A DNA stretch of 64,000 nt from Helicoverpa zea (taxonomy: Eukaryota > Arthropoda > Insecta > Lepidoptera > Noctuidae). Location of the stretch: positions 2,232,001 to 2,296,000 of the forward strand of contig NC_061475.1 in the NCBI RefSeq assembly GCF_022581195.2, in the 5' to 3' direction. The position numbers and the translations under genes were made by a program. How positions within the stretch are numbered: position 1 is the stretch's first letter; every line of letters starts with the position of its first letter. This document shows, in pieces, positions 11,977 to 22,528 of this stretch. The notes under the pieces were generated by a model that worked only from the letters and a program-made list of their open reading frames with translations, had not been told where the DNA came from and made no database searches.

Positions 11977-12057
11977 TATAAAAGTCCGCGCGCCGTAAGA
12001 GGCGCGAGCGTCGGCCCGCCCGTCTTGTGCCATTTCAGGCGTTGGGCGGGCGCCTCT
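11977..12057 (+). promoter_or_regulatory. Second TATA box and GC-rich inverted repeat
   Basis: A plus-strand TATAAAAG at 11977-11984 faces away from actin. It is followed by a GC-rich inverted repeat: agaggcgc (11998-12005) and gcccgccc (12014-12021) pair with gggcgggcgcctct at 12044-12057. It could be a divergent promoter, an actin enhancer or a structured element. No ORF follows on the plus strand. Confidence 0.4.
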
Positions 12058-13393
12058 ATTCGTATACCAATATTTACTTTATTATTTTGAATTCCAGAGT
12101 CTATCAAAGTTATATATTCTGATTCCAAGTCGAAAATAAGTTCGATTCATATTTTTTTCATGTAACATAATTCTAAATTGATTTTAAAACTCAATCTCGT
12201 TTTCTGCGTGAAAACATACTTATTAATATCATTAATTATTCTCTAAGTTAAAGCCCTTTCATTAAGCTAGGCACATAATTTGGCCACTTCATTCACAGCA
12301 TTATGACCCCTATTACTATTCCAAAAAGTCTATAATTCCGTGGAATGTTTTGCAGTCGAAATAGTTCGCAAATACGAGAGCTACTAGGTCAACGGAGTTT
12401 AATTAGCAATCATTACATTTCACATGTTACATACTTCATAATATCAATAAGATTATTTTGAACCAATTACTAGTTCACAGTTCAGCCTTAATTTAGAATT
12501 CCACTTAGAATCAAGATAGAAAATAGAATGTGCCATATAAGAAAAGGGGGTTTTAGTAATTAGAATAACTATTTACAATTCTTTTTTTTTATGCGTTTAT
12601 TTTATTTACATAGATATTTACAATACATATTTTCAATAAATATCAAAAACTATCCTAGTAAAACTATTTACAATTATGCAGTCTTATAATGTCGTGGTTA
12701 AACTTTACTCTTCTGAATCTTTAAGATTTTAGTGTCCTGTAAGTCCGGGAACCGGATGTAAACTACAGTCTTTACATACATTTTATTTAACTATTTACTT
12801 TGATAGATAGACTTATCAGCTGATCAGTTTATTCATGAAATTATATATTATGCCTCTTGACTTCACAAATATTCCATTGATGAATTAGGGCCAGTTGCTG
12901 ATTCTCGCTAGTAATTTAATAACATTAAACGCCCTTATCCCAATTACATTTAGGTTAGAAATCCATTTGGAGTTGGAATTTTTCATGGAGTTTCTGACAA
13001 GTAAAGTCCTCTTTGAAAAAATATGCATTTTTCTTATAGTAATTGTTAACTACACGACTATAAATTCCACCTAAACGCTAGAATACACAATTTTGCATTA
13101 AAACTTCAATATTTCAGAGAATTTAGAATAGTCTATCTATCTGAATGAAGTAGTTGATTCATGGTATGACTAACCCCACGGGGTTCAAGCTGCCTAGAAA
13201 TACAACTATAGATAAACTGCATAAGTATTAAATACTCTCACAGTTTATGCTAGTGGGAAGTATGAACGATCTAGTAATACCAACAGGAAGATGCAATTAT
13301 CTAAACGTGGATACCAGCTGTTGCACTTTCATTATGCAATGTGGTGGAATTAAAAACATGCACAGCATATTGCGAATAGATACACACAGAATA
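12058..13393. other. AT-rich sequence upstream of actin
   Basis: No coding frame with support. 12580-12680 (plus-strand tttttttttatgcgtttattttattt) resembles the reversed A-rich 3' end of a LINE transcript but has no diagnostic word. Nothing else is recognised. Confidence 0.35.
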
Positions 13394-13539
13394 CCGTCTT
13401 ACCACAAAAACTTTTTAACGTCAGTTTAAGGCTTGTCAAAAAAAATGTCAAATTATGACGTTGACATACGGTTCATTTTGGAGCCACATTTTTTTTAGAC
13501 AAGTGTAAAACAGTGGTTAAAGTTTTTGTAGTAAGGCCA
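13394..13539 (-). mobile_element. MITE-1 copy 2
   Basis: A 146-bp reverse-orientation copy of the element at 6127. Ends are ccgtcttaccacaaaaact and agtttttgtagtaaggcc, with TA just outside both. The internal words gtcaaattatgacgttgaca and gacaagtgtaaaacag correspond to copy 1. Confidence 0.8.
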
Positions 13540-13616
13540 TATGTAATAAATTGATCACACCAAGTTTTTATATTTACAAGAGTGAATGCAGATTAATTAA
13601 TTACTTCATCAAAATT

Positions 13617-13690
13617 CATCTGCCTAACTCTTTTCCCGACAATGCTCAGTACCAGTGTTTTTTCATGGAGCGACTGTGTATCGTCATTTA
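13617..13690 (-). repeat. SINE-A fragment
   Basis: Contains ctcagtaccagtgtttt and atggagcgactg, the reverse complement of the SINE-A 3' body. The copy is short and degenerate. Confidence 0.5.
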
Positions 13691-14986
13691 ACATTTTTTT
13701 TATTTAGTGTCTAACCTCAGATAGGATAGGAATAAGAATTGAATCGTAATACAGGACTAATTTCATAATCCAATCGAATCACTCACGTTGATCTAATTCT
13801 ATTGAAGTCTATCCAGTCTTTTTTATAACATTAACAGATTGACAGTTTTTGCGGATTTCAAACATTACAATTTGCGGATATTAAACAACTATTAGTTACT
13901 TGCACAACATTTATCCTACTTTCATATCTTATTATTTTAACTTACTAACCTCCACTAGCCAAAGTCCCGTCACTAAGGAATTACATGGGAATACCTTTAC
14001 CTACCTACATAATTGTCTGAATACCCAACTAAATTAGTTTAACAAAACATGTTAGTTAACTATGTAGTGATTAAATTAACCAATTGATTGGCGTCTTGAG
14101 GTGGTACGAGTTTGGTATAGGTGTGTATGGGATAACTTTGTCATGAATGGGAAGGTTTAAGTGGTTCGATAGTGAAATAGTTTTGTAATGTACACAGTTG
14201 AAGTATTTTTTCATTAATTGGGTCTTAGATTTGTTCATTGTGAAGAATTATTTGACCATATTATAGAGCAATTTCTACTAGTACAAATTATTACTAATAC
14301 TTAGGTAAAAGTTTATGTTTTAAATTACAAAAGACTAATGACTGGTGGAAACTGAAACTGTGGCTAAAAGCAAAAAATATCACGTTTGGACTTTTATATT
14401 TCTGTTACTTGGATCCTGTGTTTGTAACACCTAATTTTGCTGCAGTTCATTTCTTTTTTTTAATTCATTAAACAGTTCATACTGTCATACATAATAATAC
14501 TGTTAGAAAAAACTGCAAGTATCTTACCAAAACCCATTATCTTATTTACATAGGTATTCTCTTCAAAAACATACCAACGCAGTATTTCATACATACTCGA
14601 TTTCGTAGTGTATTGCTACGATAACTTTCGTAGCAGGCTGTAGAGGTGCTACGCCGTAGCCCGTAGTACAATCAGGCTTCGCGCTCTGATTGGTCAATGT
14701 GGCGTGCACGACCTTTCACTAATAGGGAGGCGGTTGAGTCAAGTGGGACATAATATAAGTTGTTTAGTGTGTTATATAGTATGTACTGGTAATGTAAGTT
14801 TAAATTGAATTGTGTATTTAAATAGAGGTATCAGAGGGCATTGTTATATCACTTAGCAGTTGTAATAATGCTAACATAATGTACTAATGTAATGTAATAT
14901 AGGCCCTAGATTTGGGCAAGGAAATCTTAAATCTATATCCCACGATTTCTTAATTATTAAAAATATCCTATCACCTTTATTGAGTC
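13691..14986. other. Unassigned AT-rich sequence
   Basis: The only patterned part is 14600-14675, where cgtagc/gctacg words recur on both strands (gctacgataactttcgtagc is near-palindromic), typical of transposon-derived DNA. No gene is seen. Confidence 0.35.
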
Positions 14987-15013
14987 AAATCAAATCAAAT
15001 CAAATCAAATCAA
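14987..15013 (+). repeat. (TCAAA)n microsatellite
   Basis: About five copies of tcaaa in tandem. Confidence 0.85.
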
Positions 15014-15065
15014 CATTTTAATTCAATTTCACACTACAATAAAACTATCTATAGATACTATAAGC

Positions 15066-15961
15066 TAATCTATACATATAATAAATCTGTAAAAAAACTG
15101 TGTCTGTACATTGAATATATTAAAAAAATAATAATTGGGTGGGGTTTAGAAACAGTAATGGAGCACAAATCCAAAAAAAAAATTCTGTCTGTATGTCTGT
15201 ATGTCTGTATGTCTGTTTGTTTGTACACGCTAATCTTCCGAACTACTGAACGGATTTCAATGATTTTTTCTTTGTTGTATCAGTATTAAGCCTGGTCAAC
15301 ATATAGGCTATAATTTATCTTCGAAACTTGAAGACCTGATGCAGAACTCCAACAAACCAATAAAACTATAAGAGATACAAATATGGTGCCTTGGCAAAAA
15401 TTGTTTCATTTGATGAGCATTTTCAGCTGAGATAATAAATTTTAAGATCTGGAACACCTGATGTGGAACCCCAAGAGCCCAGCTTCTCTGTACCATATAC
15501 AGGTATGACGTTTTAGCAAAAGTTGTTCAATTTGATAAGCACTTTCTATTGACTTATACAAATTGAAGATCTAAAACATCTGATGTGGAACTCCAGGGGC
15601 CCAGCTAGACTATAGCATATAGAGGTATGACGTTTTAGCAAAAGTTGTTCAATCTGATAAGCACTCTCTGTTGACTTATAAAAGTTGAAGATGTAAAACA
15701 CCTGATGTGGAACTCCAGGAGCCCTGCTAGACTATATGAAGCATATGAAGATATGACGTTTTAGCAAAAGTGGTTCAATCTGATAAGCACTCTCTATTGA
15801 CGCATTTTTCTTTTCTCTCTCCACACAAACAAATAATAACGAAGATACAACAACGCTTGAATTTCGTGTTAAGTCACTGCTTAGTACAAATTTTACATAC
15901 CTAGACGTGGCGTCACGAGCCCCCGCTCTCTAACTTTGTTGCGTTATATCTCATTATTATT
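15066..15961 (+). repeat. Dispersed repeat with an internal 122-bp tandem array
   Basis: Begins with cataataaatctg, passes through four ctgtatgt units, then caatgattttttctttg. From about 15300 to 15800 it holds nearly four copies of a 122-bp unit: ctgatg occurs at 15336, 15458, 15580 and 15702, each unit carrying tgacgttttagcaaaag and ataagcactytctattgac. It closes with gcgtcacgagcccccgctc. I recognise the framework as a common lepidopteran repeat, possibly Helitron-derived; the class is uncertain. Confidence 0.7.
15945..15961. repeat. Left target-site duplication (17 bp)
   Basis: tatatctcattattatt occurs here and again, identical, at 16631-16647, flanking the LINE fragment between them. Confidence 0.75.
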
Positions 15962-16630
15962 TTGTATGTCTCTTCCAGACCTCGGGACTACAGAGTTCCG
16001 AATTTTTGGGAGGCAAACGTGGGGCCGAAGCCAACACGCTGAAGTCCTTTTGAGACAACTTTAATGAAATGGTGACACAAAACCGACGATTATCCCTTTA
16101 TACACTATAGAAATGAATCCAAGGACAATCCCCGGTGGACGTCGTTAAAAAAAAAGACAATCCCCGGTTCTGTGCTAAACTATTGCTAACTATGGAGGAA
16201 AACTACTTGGGCTATTGTGATGGGATGTTAGTGGATGACAATGTATTAGGTACATGTAAAAACGGCAGGTGGAGACTCGCCACCTCACTTACTGGGCCCC
16301 CGGGAACCAGTCACTGAATAGCAACAAGAGGGCAACAGGGACATGAGCGGCTGAAGGGTGAGGATACCTCGGCGGACTTTAAACGCAGATTACGCGCTCC
16401 CTGTGCTTACCATGAGGCACCTACCCTCCGAGCAAGGCTACTAATCCTGCTCTAGCGACGGCTCCACTCTGGACGGCCAAGCCAAGCCAGAGGCGTGAGA
16501 CCTACCCCCGTCATGGTTCACTCCGACCGGCCGGAGATGGGGGATAGTATACACTCCCTGGAGAACTCAATATATATAGCCCCGCGGGGTCGCTACTCCC
16601 TGTCATCAGCCTCAGATGTCCTGCGGTGCC
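15962..16630 (-). mobile_element. 5'-truncated non-LTR retrotransposon 3' end
   Basis: A GC-richer, atypical block bounded by a 17-bp direct repeat. Read on the minus strand it ends ...gacatacaaaa directly at the duplicated target, the layout of a 5'-truncated LINE insertion with its 3' end at low coordinates. It contains tcactccgaccggccggag and a local duplication of gacaatccccgg (16121 and 16158). The 60- to 103-codon frames here are fragments of its 3' region, not host genes. Confidence 0.7.
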
Positions 16631-16647
16631 TATATCTCATTATTATT
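16631..16647. repeat. Right target-site duplication (17 bp)
   Basis: Second copy of tatatctcattattatt; see 15945. Confidence 0.75.
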
Positions 16648-16649
16648 GT

Positions 16650-17021
16650 CGTTATTATCTCAAGAGCCTTTGTCCCAATTATGTCGACTTCCAGTCACGA
16701 TGCAACTGAGTACCAGTGTTTTACAAGGAGCGACTGCCTATCTGACCTCCACAACCCGGTTACCCGCTCAACCCAACACCCCTTGGTAAGACTTACTGGC
16801 TTCTGACTACCCATAACGACTGCCAAGAATGGAATGTTCAATGACAGTCGGAACCTACAGTTTAACATCCCCTCCAAATAACGGTCATTGGTATCCAAAA
16901 TATACGTAGAAAGTACATACGAACTTAGAAAAGTTGCATTGGCAGGCACTTGCCAGACCTGGAATCAAAGACGCACGCTCATACTTAAGAGATTGGTTCT
17001 CTACCCACTAAACCACCACGA
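16650..17021 (-). repeat. SINE-A, full length, minus strand
   Basis: Read on the minus strand it opens with a tRNA-like head: gtggtggtttagtgggtag (box A region) and ctttgattccag (box B region). It continues through the linker aacttttctaagttcgtatg and the body ggcagtcgttatgggtagtc, and closes with gtaaaacactggtactcagt. Being nearly complete, it defines the family consensus in this window. Transcription would be by RNA polymerase III from the internal boxes. Confidence 0.85.
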
Positions 17022-17734
17022 ATTCCACTAAGTCACCACGACTTTGTCATCTATTTAATGTTTTTTTACGTAATATTTTTGCCACACACAACTTAAATGC
17101 GGACTAATTAGAATCACTACTTTTATCCCTATGTTCACGTCTATTGCGACTATTCAGATCTTTGATTTTGCTGACCCCGTAGTCGCTGGCATAAGGGACA
17201 GGATCCGCGTACGAAGTCGCGGGCAGAAGCTAGTAATAAATATAATAGCTAATCGCATAAAGAAAAAGACGCATAATATAAGATACAATGTTATAAGATT
17301 TTGTTTGTTACCTGCCTGATCTCAGAAACCACCCAATTAGTTTTTTAGCTCAATTGGAACATAAGCTTTTTATCTCGGTAAGTGAAGTAGTTCCCATGGA
17401 ATGCGGGTGAATCCTAGTATTGATATCCTAGTATTTTATCCTGTACAAAGTTACCTGCAACTATTAGAAATATATCAAATACATTCTTATGAAAAGTTTT
17501 CTTAATACCGTAATTTTACAGCGATAGCGACCTTCCGCCGGCTGTTTCGCAAGCGTTGACGGAATTAGATCAACAATACCTACTTACAAATATCTCGAAC
17601 ATCTGTTTAATCTAAACTAATATCAAAATTTAGGTCGAACTTAACGTAATATAGGTCTTCGGGGTGAAAAGAAGTTATGCATAATGCTTGCAGGTGCATC
17701 GGACTTACTCTCTTCTAATGCTTATACTAGGTTC
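17022..17734. other. Unassigned sequence with R1 remnants
   Basis: Two minus-strand R1 fragments are visible: about 17185-17235 (cgaagtcgcgggcagaagct) and 17385-17415 (gtagttcccatggaatgcgg). The rest is AT-rich without features. Confidence 0.4.
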
Positions 17735-17940
17735 TACTAGCGACCCGCTCCGGCTTCGCCTGGGATAACACTACTTCCCTACTATGTATGTAATTATATG
17801 TACATATAAACCTTTCTCTTTAATCACTCTATCTATTAAAAAAACCACATGAAAATCGGTTGCGTAGTTTTGAAGATTTAAAAATACAAAGGGGCATAGT
17901 GATATAGGGATAGAAAAAGTTTTCTACTATGTAGTGAAGA
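17735..17940 (+). repeat. R1-type retroelement tail
   Basis: Contains cgacccgctccggcttcgcc, acatataaacctttctcttt, atcactctatctattaaaaa and gaaaatcggttgcgtagttt, a standard lepidopteran RTE/CR1-like tail, ending actatgtagtga. Confidence 0.65.
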
Positions 17941-17947
17941 TGTAGAG

Positions 17948-18083
17948 TTTATTTGTTTAATCTTTAGAACTACTGGCCCTGGATAGAAAAATATTTCAGT
18001 ATTAGATGGCTGAGTCAAAGAAGGCTGTAGGTCTTTTGTTTTTTGGGTGCGGGAGTAGTTTCCACGGCCACGCGGGAAGTTTT
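17948..18083 (-). repeat. R1-type retroelement tail, minus copy
   Basis: On the minus strand it reads cgcgtggccgtggaaactac, then aaagacctacagccttc and tactggccctgg reversed. It abuts the plus-strand copy at 17735 tail to tail. Confidence 0.6.
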
Positions 18084-18140
18084 TTACTAACCATTGCTTT
18101 AAACTATGAAATTACTGACACCTAGCATTAAATTGGTGAA

Positions 18141-18325
18141 TCCCGGCTGTTATTTGAACATCTTTAGTATACGTTACAGGTAGTAAAGAGCCCGGAATTC
18201 TGAAAACCAGTCTTAAAATTTAGGGTATCGGTATCGCCCGGGTAACTGGATTGAGGAGGTCAGCCAGGCTGTCGCTTTACGTAAAACACTGATAGTCAGA
18301 CACATTACGTTAAGACTGTAAGCTG
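18141..18325 (+). repeat. SINE-A body, degenerate
   Basis: Recognisable by cccggctgttatttgaacat, cttaaaatttagggtatcgg, gggtaactggattgaggagg and aaaacactgatagtcag. The head is missing. Confidence 0.65.
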
Positions 18326-18876
18326 AAATGCTAGACCGATAATGATGGAGATGAAATTGCTAATATTATTATGCATGAAACCAGTTTAACTGAGTATATG
18401 CTTACTCCATTGAATCCTTCAGCATAAAACCTCGCCATTGTCCCACTGAACCCAAGTTCATTAGTCAAGTGTAATTGTACAACAACAACAGACAATATAT
18501 TTGGATCACAATACTGAACTGTCACTATACTCATTCATTGATTCTCTCAATTGCATACCAATACCTTTACTAAATCACTGCCGATCGTCTTCTAATATAC
18601 GACCATACCTCCACATTTTACATCCATTGACGGTTTTGTTCGAGCGTTGAAAGATACATGTCATACAGAGCCAGCAATGGTTGGTGAACATTTGAAAATT
18701 GTAGTATGGTTTAGGATGTATAGTTGAAGGTATGATGCAAGTGCACCAGAGTGCATTGGCCGTTTCTATTTCTGGTAACAGGTGTGAACCATATAATCAT
18801 TGCGCCGACGTTCCGTTGCACGCTGGCTATCTTTGAAGCGTCGAAACTGAGTTTGAAACGGAACGCAAACCAATTT
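18326..18876. other. Unassigned sequence
   Basis: AT-rich, with no frame of interest and no repeat that I recognise up to the MITE at 18881. Confidence 0.3.
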
Positions 18877-18880
18877 TATA

Positions 18881-19103
18881 GTTCGGCCATTCAGAGAATG
18901 CGTTCCTGACACGTCGCGATTGAACTGACGACGTAACTTTGCAATGGCGTTGCAGTTACGATAAAAATATTTTTGCTGGTTGTTTACCGTTTTAACAATT
19001 GAGGAGCATTAAAACAACATTATTATATCAATAATCAATGAATGTAGTTACGTCGTCAGTTCAATCGCGACGTGTCAGGAACGCATTCTCTGAATGGCCG
19101 AAC
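18881..19103. mobile_element. MITE-2 with 58-bp perfect TIRs
   Basis: The left arm starts gttcggccattcagagaatg and runs 58 bp to acgtaact. The right arm is its exact reverse complement and ends ctgaatggccgaac. TATA flanks both ends, compatible with a TA target duplication next to a TA-terminated TIR. The 107-bp middle has no ORF. Perfect arms suggest recent movement or gene conversion between arms. Confidence 0.85.
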
Positions 19104-19199
19104 TATAGTAGCGTTCGATGTTTAAAATAACGGGCTGAGGATTGTTATTGGTGGTTTGGTAAATGTTTTACAGGTAATTTTGGAAAGATAGTTGGATTT

Positions 19200-20455
19200 C
19201 AGTAGCCCAAGCACGAATATTTGCGAAAAGTTATTCGTATCGAAATCGAGTAACATTTGTATGAGAATTGTACAGCGCCCCTATCGGGCGTAAAAGGAAA
19301 CAAAACATGGCAGCACGAACATTCTTTTGACGTACGGTAACGTAAACTCTCGAAGGCTGGCTATCGAGTATGGTCGAAACATTATTCACTTGAAAATAGT
19401 CGGTGAGAAAGGTTTCGAGAACTGTAAAAATAAAGTTTTAACCGTGTTTATGTTTGTTTAGAGTTAGTTTTGTGAATAAAATTATTGTTAAGTTATTGGA
19501 ACAATTAGTAATAGCTTCAATATAATTTAAAATGCAAAGACCGCCACTGTATGAACGTAGTACCGCATATTATTTTTTAGCGGCTTTACTAGAATATTAT
19601 GGATATCAATCACGAGAAACAAGGTAAGTAATTAAATCATATTTTATTTATTTGCGAACCTATAGAATTAATGTGTTTGAAAAAAAAATGTTATTTATAT
19701 GTTTATTTTTAATCATTGTAGAGAAATTACGCGCAGAGCAAAACTTAGGAATAGAATTTACCCACTGGACATAAATGAAACCGAATTTAAAAATATAGAA
19801 ATAGCATTGCACTTAAAATACTTCACACTAAAGTTTATGCCACTCAAACTTATTAAAACTGTTTACTCACGTTTCCATGAATTCAACCATCATTTCATAT
19901 TGCGTCTGACTGGTTCTCATAATATTTATTATATTGAAAGCACTTAATTATTTGTAGCAAAAAAAAACAGAAATACTTTTGTTGTGGACGTGTAGCAAAA
20001 CATAAACAAATTTGGCGCCCTTACGCGCGTCGGATGTCAAGTGGGTGCGTTCGGTACCCGTCATTTTTAAAAAATAAAATCTCCGTAACTATGTTATATT
20101 GCTAGAGATAATGCCATTTTATAATGTCTAATAATTAACTTTGGGTCTCTTTTTTATATTACATTCAGTTTTTATTATAATTTAATAATAATAAAACGTT
20201 TAATCAAAGGTAAAAAAAATATTAACAACTAGAGTTAGTTTTCGAACGCACCATTCATTCAACAATCGTTCATTTTGCTCACTGTGGCGCGTCCCTATTT
20301 ACATTTGCATGACGTCACCTTGGAATTCGAATCGAGTGTTCGATAGTGCTTCGAATGTGGTTCGTGCTGCCTACTATCGACAAACTCCGTTTTCGAATCG
20401 AGGCCTCGATACATTGTCGATTCGAATACGTTAGATATTCGTGCTTGGCCCACTG
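19200..20455 (+). mobile_element. TIR element X, unit 1 (uninterrupted)
   Basis: The left end is cagtagcccaagcacgaat and the right end, reverse-complemented, is cagtgggccaagcacgaat, so the termini are about 20-bp TIRs of hAT-like style (CAGTG start). Unit length is 1256 bp. It contains a two-exon gene at 19532-19947. An almost identical second unit follows directly, broken by two insertions. I found no clear 8-bp target duplication outside the pair. The superfamily call is tentative; the TIRs and duplication are seen directly. Confidence 0.75.
19532..19947 (+). CDS. Unrecognised two-exon protein inside element X
   Basis: Exon 1 is 19532-19623 (92 nt), exon 2 is 19722-19947 (226 nt), and the 98-bp intron has a GTAAGT donor and an AG acceptor after a T-rich stretch. 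Phases fit (phase 2), giving 105 residues. The start AAAATGC is the first in-frame ATG after an open leader. The protein begins MQRPPLYERSTAYYF and ends TGSHNIYYIEST. It is rich in basic, aromatic and Ile/Leu residues, with no signal peptide, membrane segment or zinc motif. I do not recognise a family. It could be an element-encoded accessory protein or a captured host exon pair. Unit 2 has the same exons with exon 1 disrupted. Confidence 0.55.
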
Positions 20456-20784
20456 TAGCCCAAGCACGAATATTTGCGAAAAGTTATTCGTATCGAAATC
20501 GAGTAACATTTGTATGAGAATTGTACAGCGCCCCTATCGGGCGTAAAAGGAAACAAAACATGGCAGCACGAACATTCTTTTGACGTACGGTAACGTAAAC
20601 TCTCGAAGGCTGGCTATCGAGTATGGTCGAAACATTATTCACTTGAAAATAGTCGGTGAGAAAGGTTTCGAGAAGTGTAAAAATAAAGTTTTAACCGTGT
20701 TTATGTTTGTTTAGAGTTAGTTTTGTGAATAAAATTATTGTTAAGTTATTGGAACAATTAGTAATAGCTTCAATATAATTTAAA

Positions 20785-21834
20785 ATGCAAAGACCGCCAC
20801 TGTATGAACGTAGTACCGCATATTATTTTTTAGCGGCAATGGACAATGGGCGATTCCGGTCCAAATGTCCACCACGAACGAGACCTATATGGCTAGATAG
20901 CCCGTTAAATATAGAACATATTTTGTTATGAAAGTAAAAAAAAATATAATGCCAGAAAAAAGTTATAGCAAAATAAAATAAAACATTTTATAGATTTTTT
21001 CAATTTAATTTTTTCAATTACTTTTCGTGATGTTCGATTTTCGTACTTTCTGTAACTTCTGACAAAATAGAATTGTTCATTATTAGAGAGAAGACACCAC
21101 CAGTTACTTCGAACTATCTTAGATACAGGCACCGTTGAGTATATTCAAGCCCTTCTGGCACCTCAATTGGTTCGTGATTCGTACATCCATCGGGCAAATA
21201 AATATGGGTTTATATGCAAATGTGTCTTACTCATCTTAGTTTTAGATAAAGTGCAGAAATGAAAGTGGAATAAAATAAAAAATAATAATGACAACATACA
21301 AAAACTACCGAAAATTAAGAATACATTTTTGGCTATAACTTTTTTTTGGCATTGTTTTTTTTTTACTTTCTTAGTAAAAGTTACTCTAAATTAAGTGGAC
21401 TATTTAATTATATAGGTCTCGTTCGTGGTGGACATTTGGACCAAACTTCATACATTCTTGCCCAATCTCCTTTACTAGAATATTATGGATATCAATCACG
21501 AGAAACAAGGTAAGTAATTAAATCATATTTTATTTATTTGCGAACCTATAGAATTAATGTGTTTGAAAAAAAAAATGTTATTTATATGTTTATTTTTAAT
21601 CATTGTAGAGAAATTACGCGCAGAGCAAAACTTAGGAATAGAATTTACCCACTGGACATAAATGAAACCGAATTTAAAAATATAGAAATAGCATTGCACT
21701 TAAAATACTTCACACTAAAGTTTATGCCACTCAAACTTATTAAAACTGTTTACTCACGTTTCCATGAATTCAACCATCATTTCATATTGCGTCTGACTGG
21801 TTCTCATAATATTTATTATATTGAAAGCACTTAA
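20785..21834 (+). pseudogene. Interrupted copy of the element X gene
   Basis: The same gene as at 19532. Exon 1 starts at 20785, is broken after GCGGC at 20837 by a MITE-3 copy, and resumes at 21471-21509. The intron (21510-21608) and exon 2 (21609-21834) are intact. The frame runs out of exon 1 into the MITE, so the original protein cannot be made from this copy. A read-through frame across intron and exon 2 looks open but is not evidence of a gene. Confidence 0.75.
20841..21470 (+). mobile_element. MITE-3 left copy
   Basis: Begins ggacaatgggcgattccggt and ends cttgcccaatctcc. Its own two ends are inverted repeats of each other (both contain ggtccaaatgtccaccacga on opposite strands), so this is a self-contained MITE. 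It sits in exon 1 of the element X gene. No clean target duplication is seen; an extra aat precedes it. Confidence 0.75.
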
Positions 21835-21897
21835 TTATTTGTAGCAAAAAAAAACAGAAATACTTTTGTTGTGGACGTGTAGCAAAACATAAACAAA

Positions 21898-22528
21898 GGA
21901 GATTGGGCAAGAATGTATGAAGTTTGGTCCAAATGTCCACCACGAACGAGACCTATATAATTAAATAGTCCACTTAATTTAGAGTAACTTTTACTAAGAA
22001 AGTAAAAAAAAAAACAATGCCAAAAAAAAGTTATAGCCAAAAATGTATTCTTCATTTTCGGTAGTTTTTGTATGTTATCATTATTATTTTTTATTTTATT
22101 CCACTTCCATTTCCGAATTTTATCTAAAACTAAGATGGTAAGACACATTTGCATATAAACAGCCCATATTTTTTTGCCCGATGGATGTACGAATCACTAA
22201 CCAATAGAGGCGCCAGAAGTGCTTGAATATACTCAGCGGTTCCTGGATCTAAGAAAGTTCGATGTAACTGGTGGTGTCTTCTCTCTAATAATGAACAATT
22301 CTATTTGTCAGAAGTTACAGAAGTATGAAAATCGAACATCACGAAAAGTAATTGAAAAAATGAAATTGAAAAAATCTATAAAATGTTTTATTTGATTTTG
22401 CTATAACTTTTTTCTGGCATTATATTTTTTTTTACTTTCATTACAAAAAATGTTCTTTATTTAATGGGCTATCTAGCCATATACGTCTCGTTCGTGGTGG
22501 ACATTTGGACCGGAATTGCCCATTGTCC
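21898..22528 (-). mobile_element. MITE-3 right copy (inverted)
   Basis: The reverse complement of the left copy, estimated by eye at about 90 percent identity: it starts ggagattgggcaagaatg and ends cggaattgcccattgtcc. It lies between aaacaaa and tttggcg, which are contiguous in unit 1. The divergence between the two MITE-3 copies is much greater than between the two host units. Confidence 0.75.

Noticed and set aside
15180..15230. CRISPR-like array of ctgtatgt units
   Set aside because: Simple sequence within a eukaryotic dispersed repeat; there are no spacers and the genome is not prokaryotic.
21538..21834. 98-codon continuous frame in element X unit 2
   Set aside because: It reads through the 98-bp intron; the spliced model shared with unit 1 explains it better.
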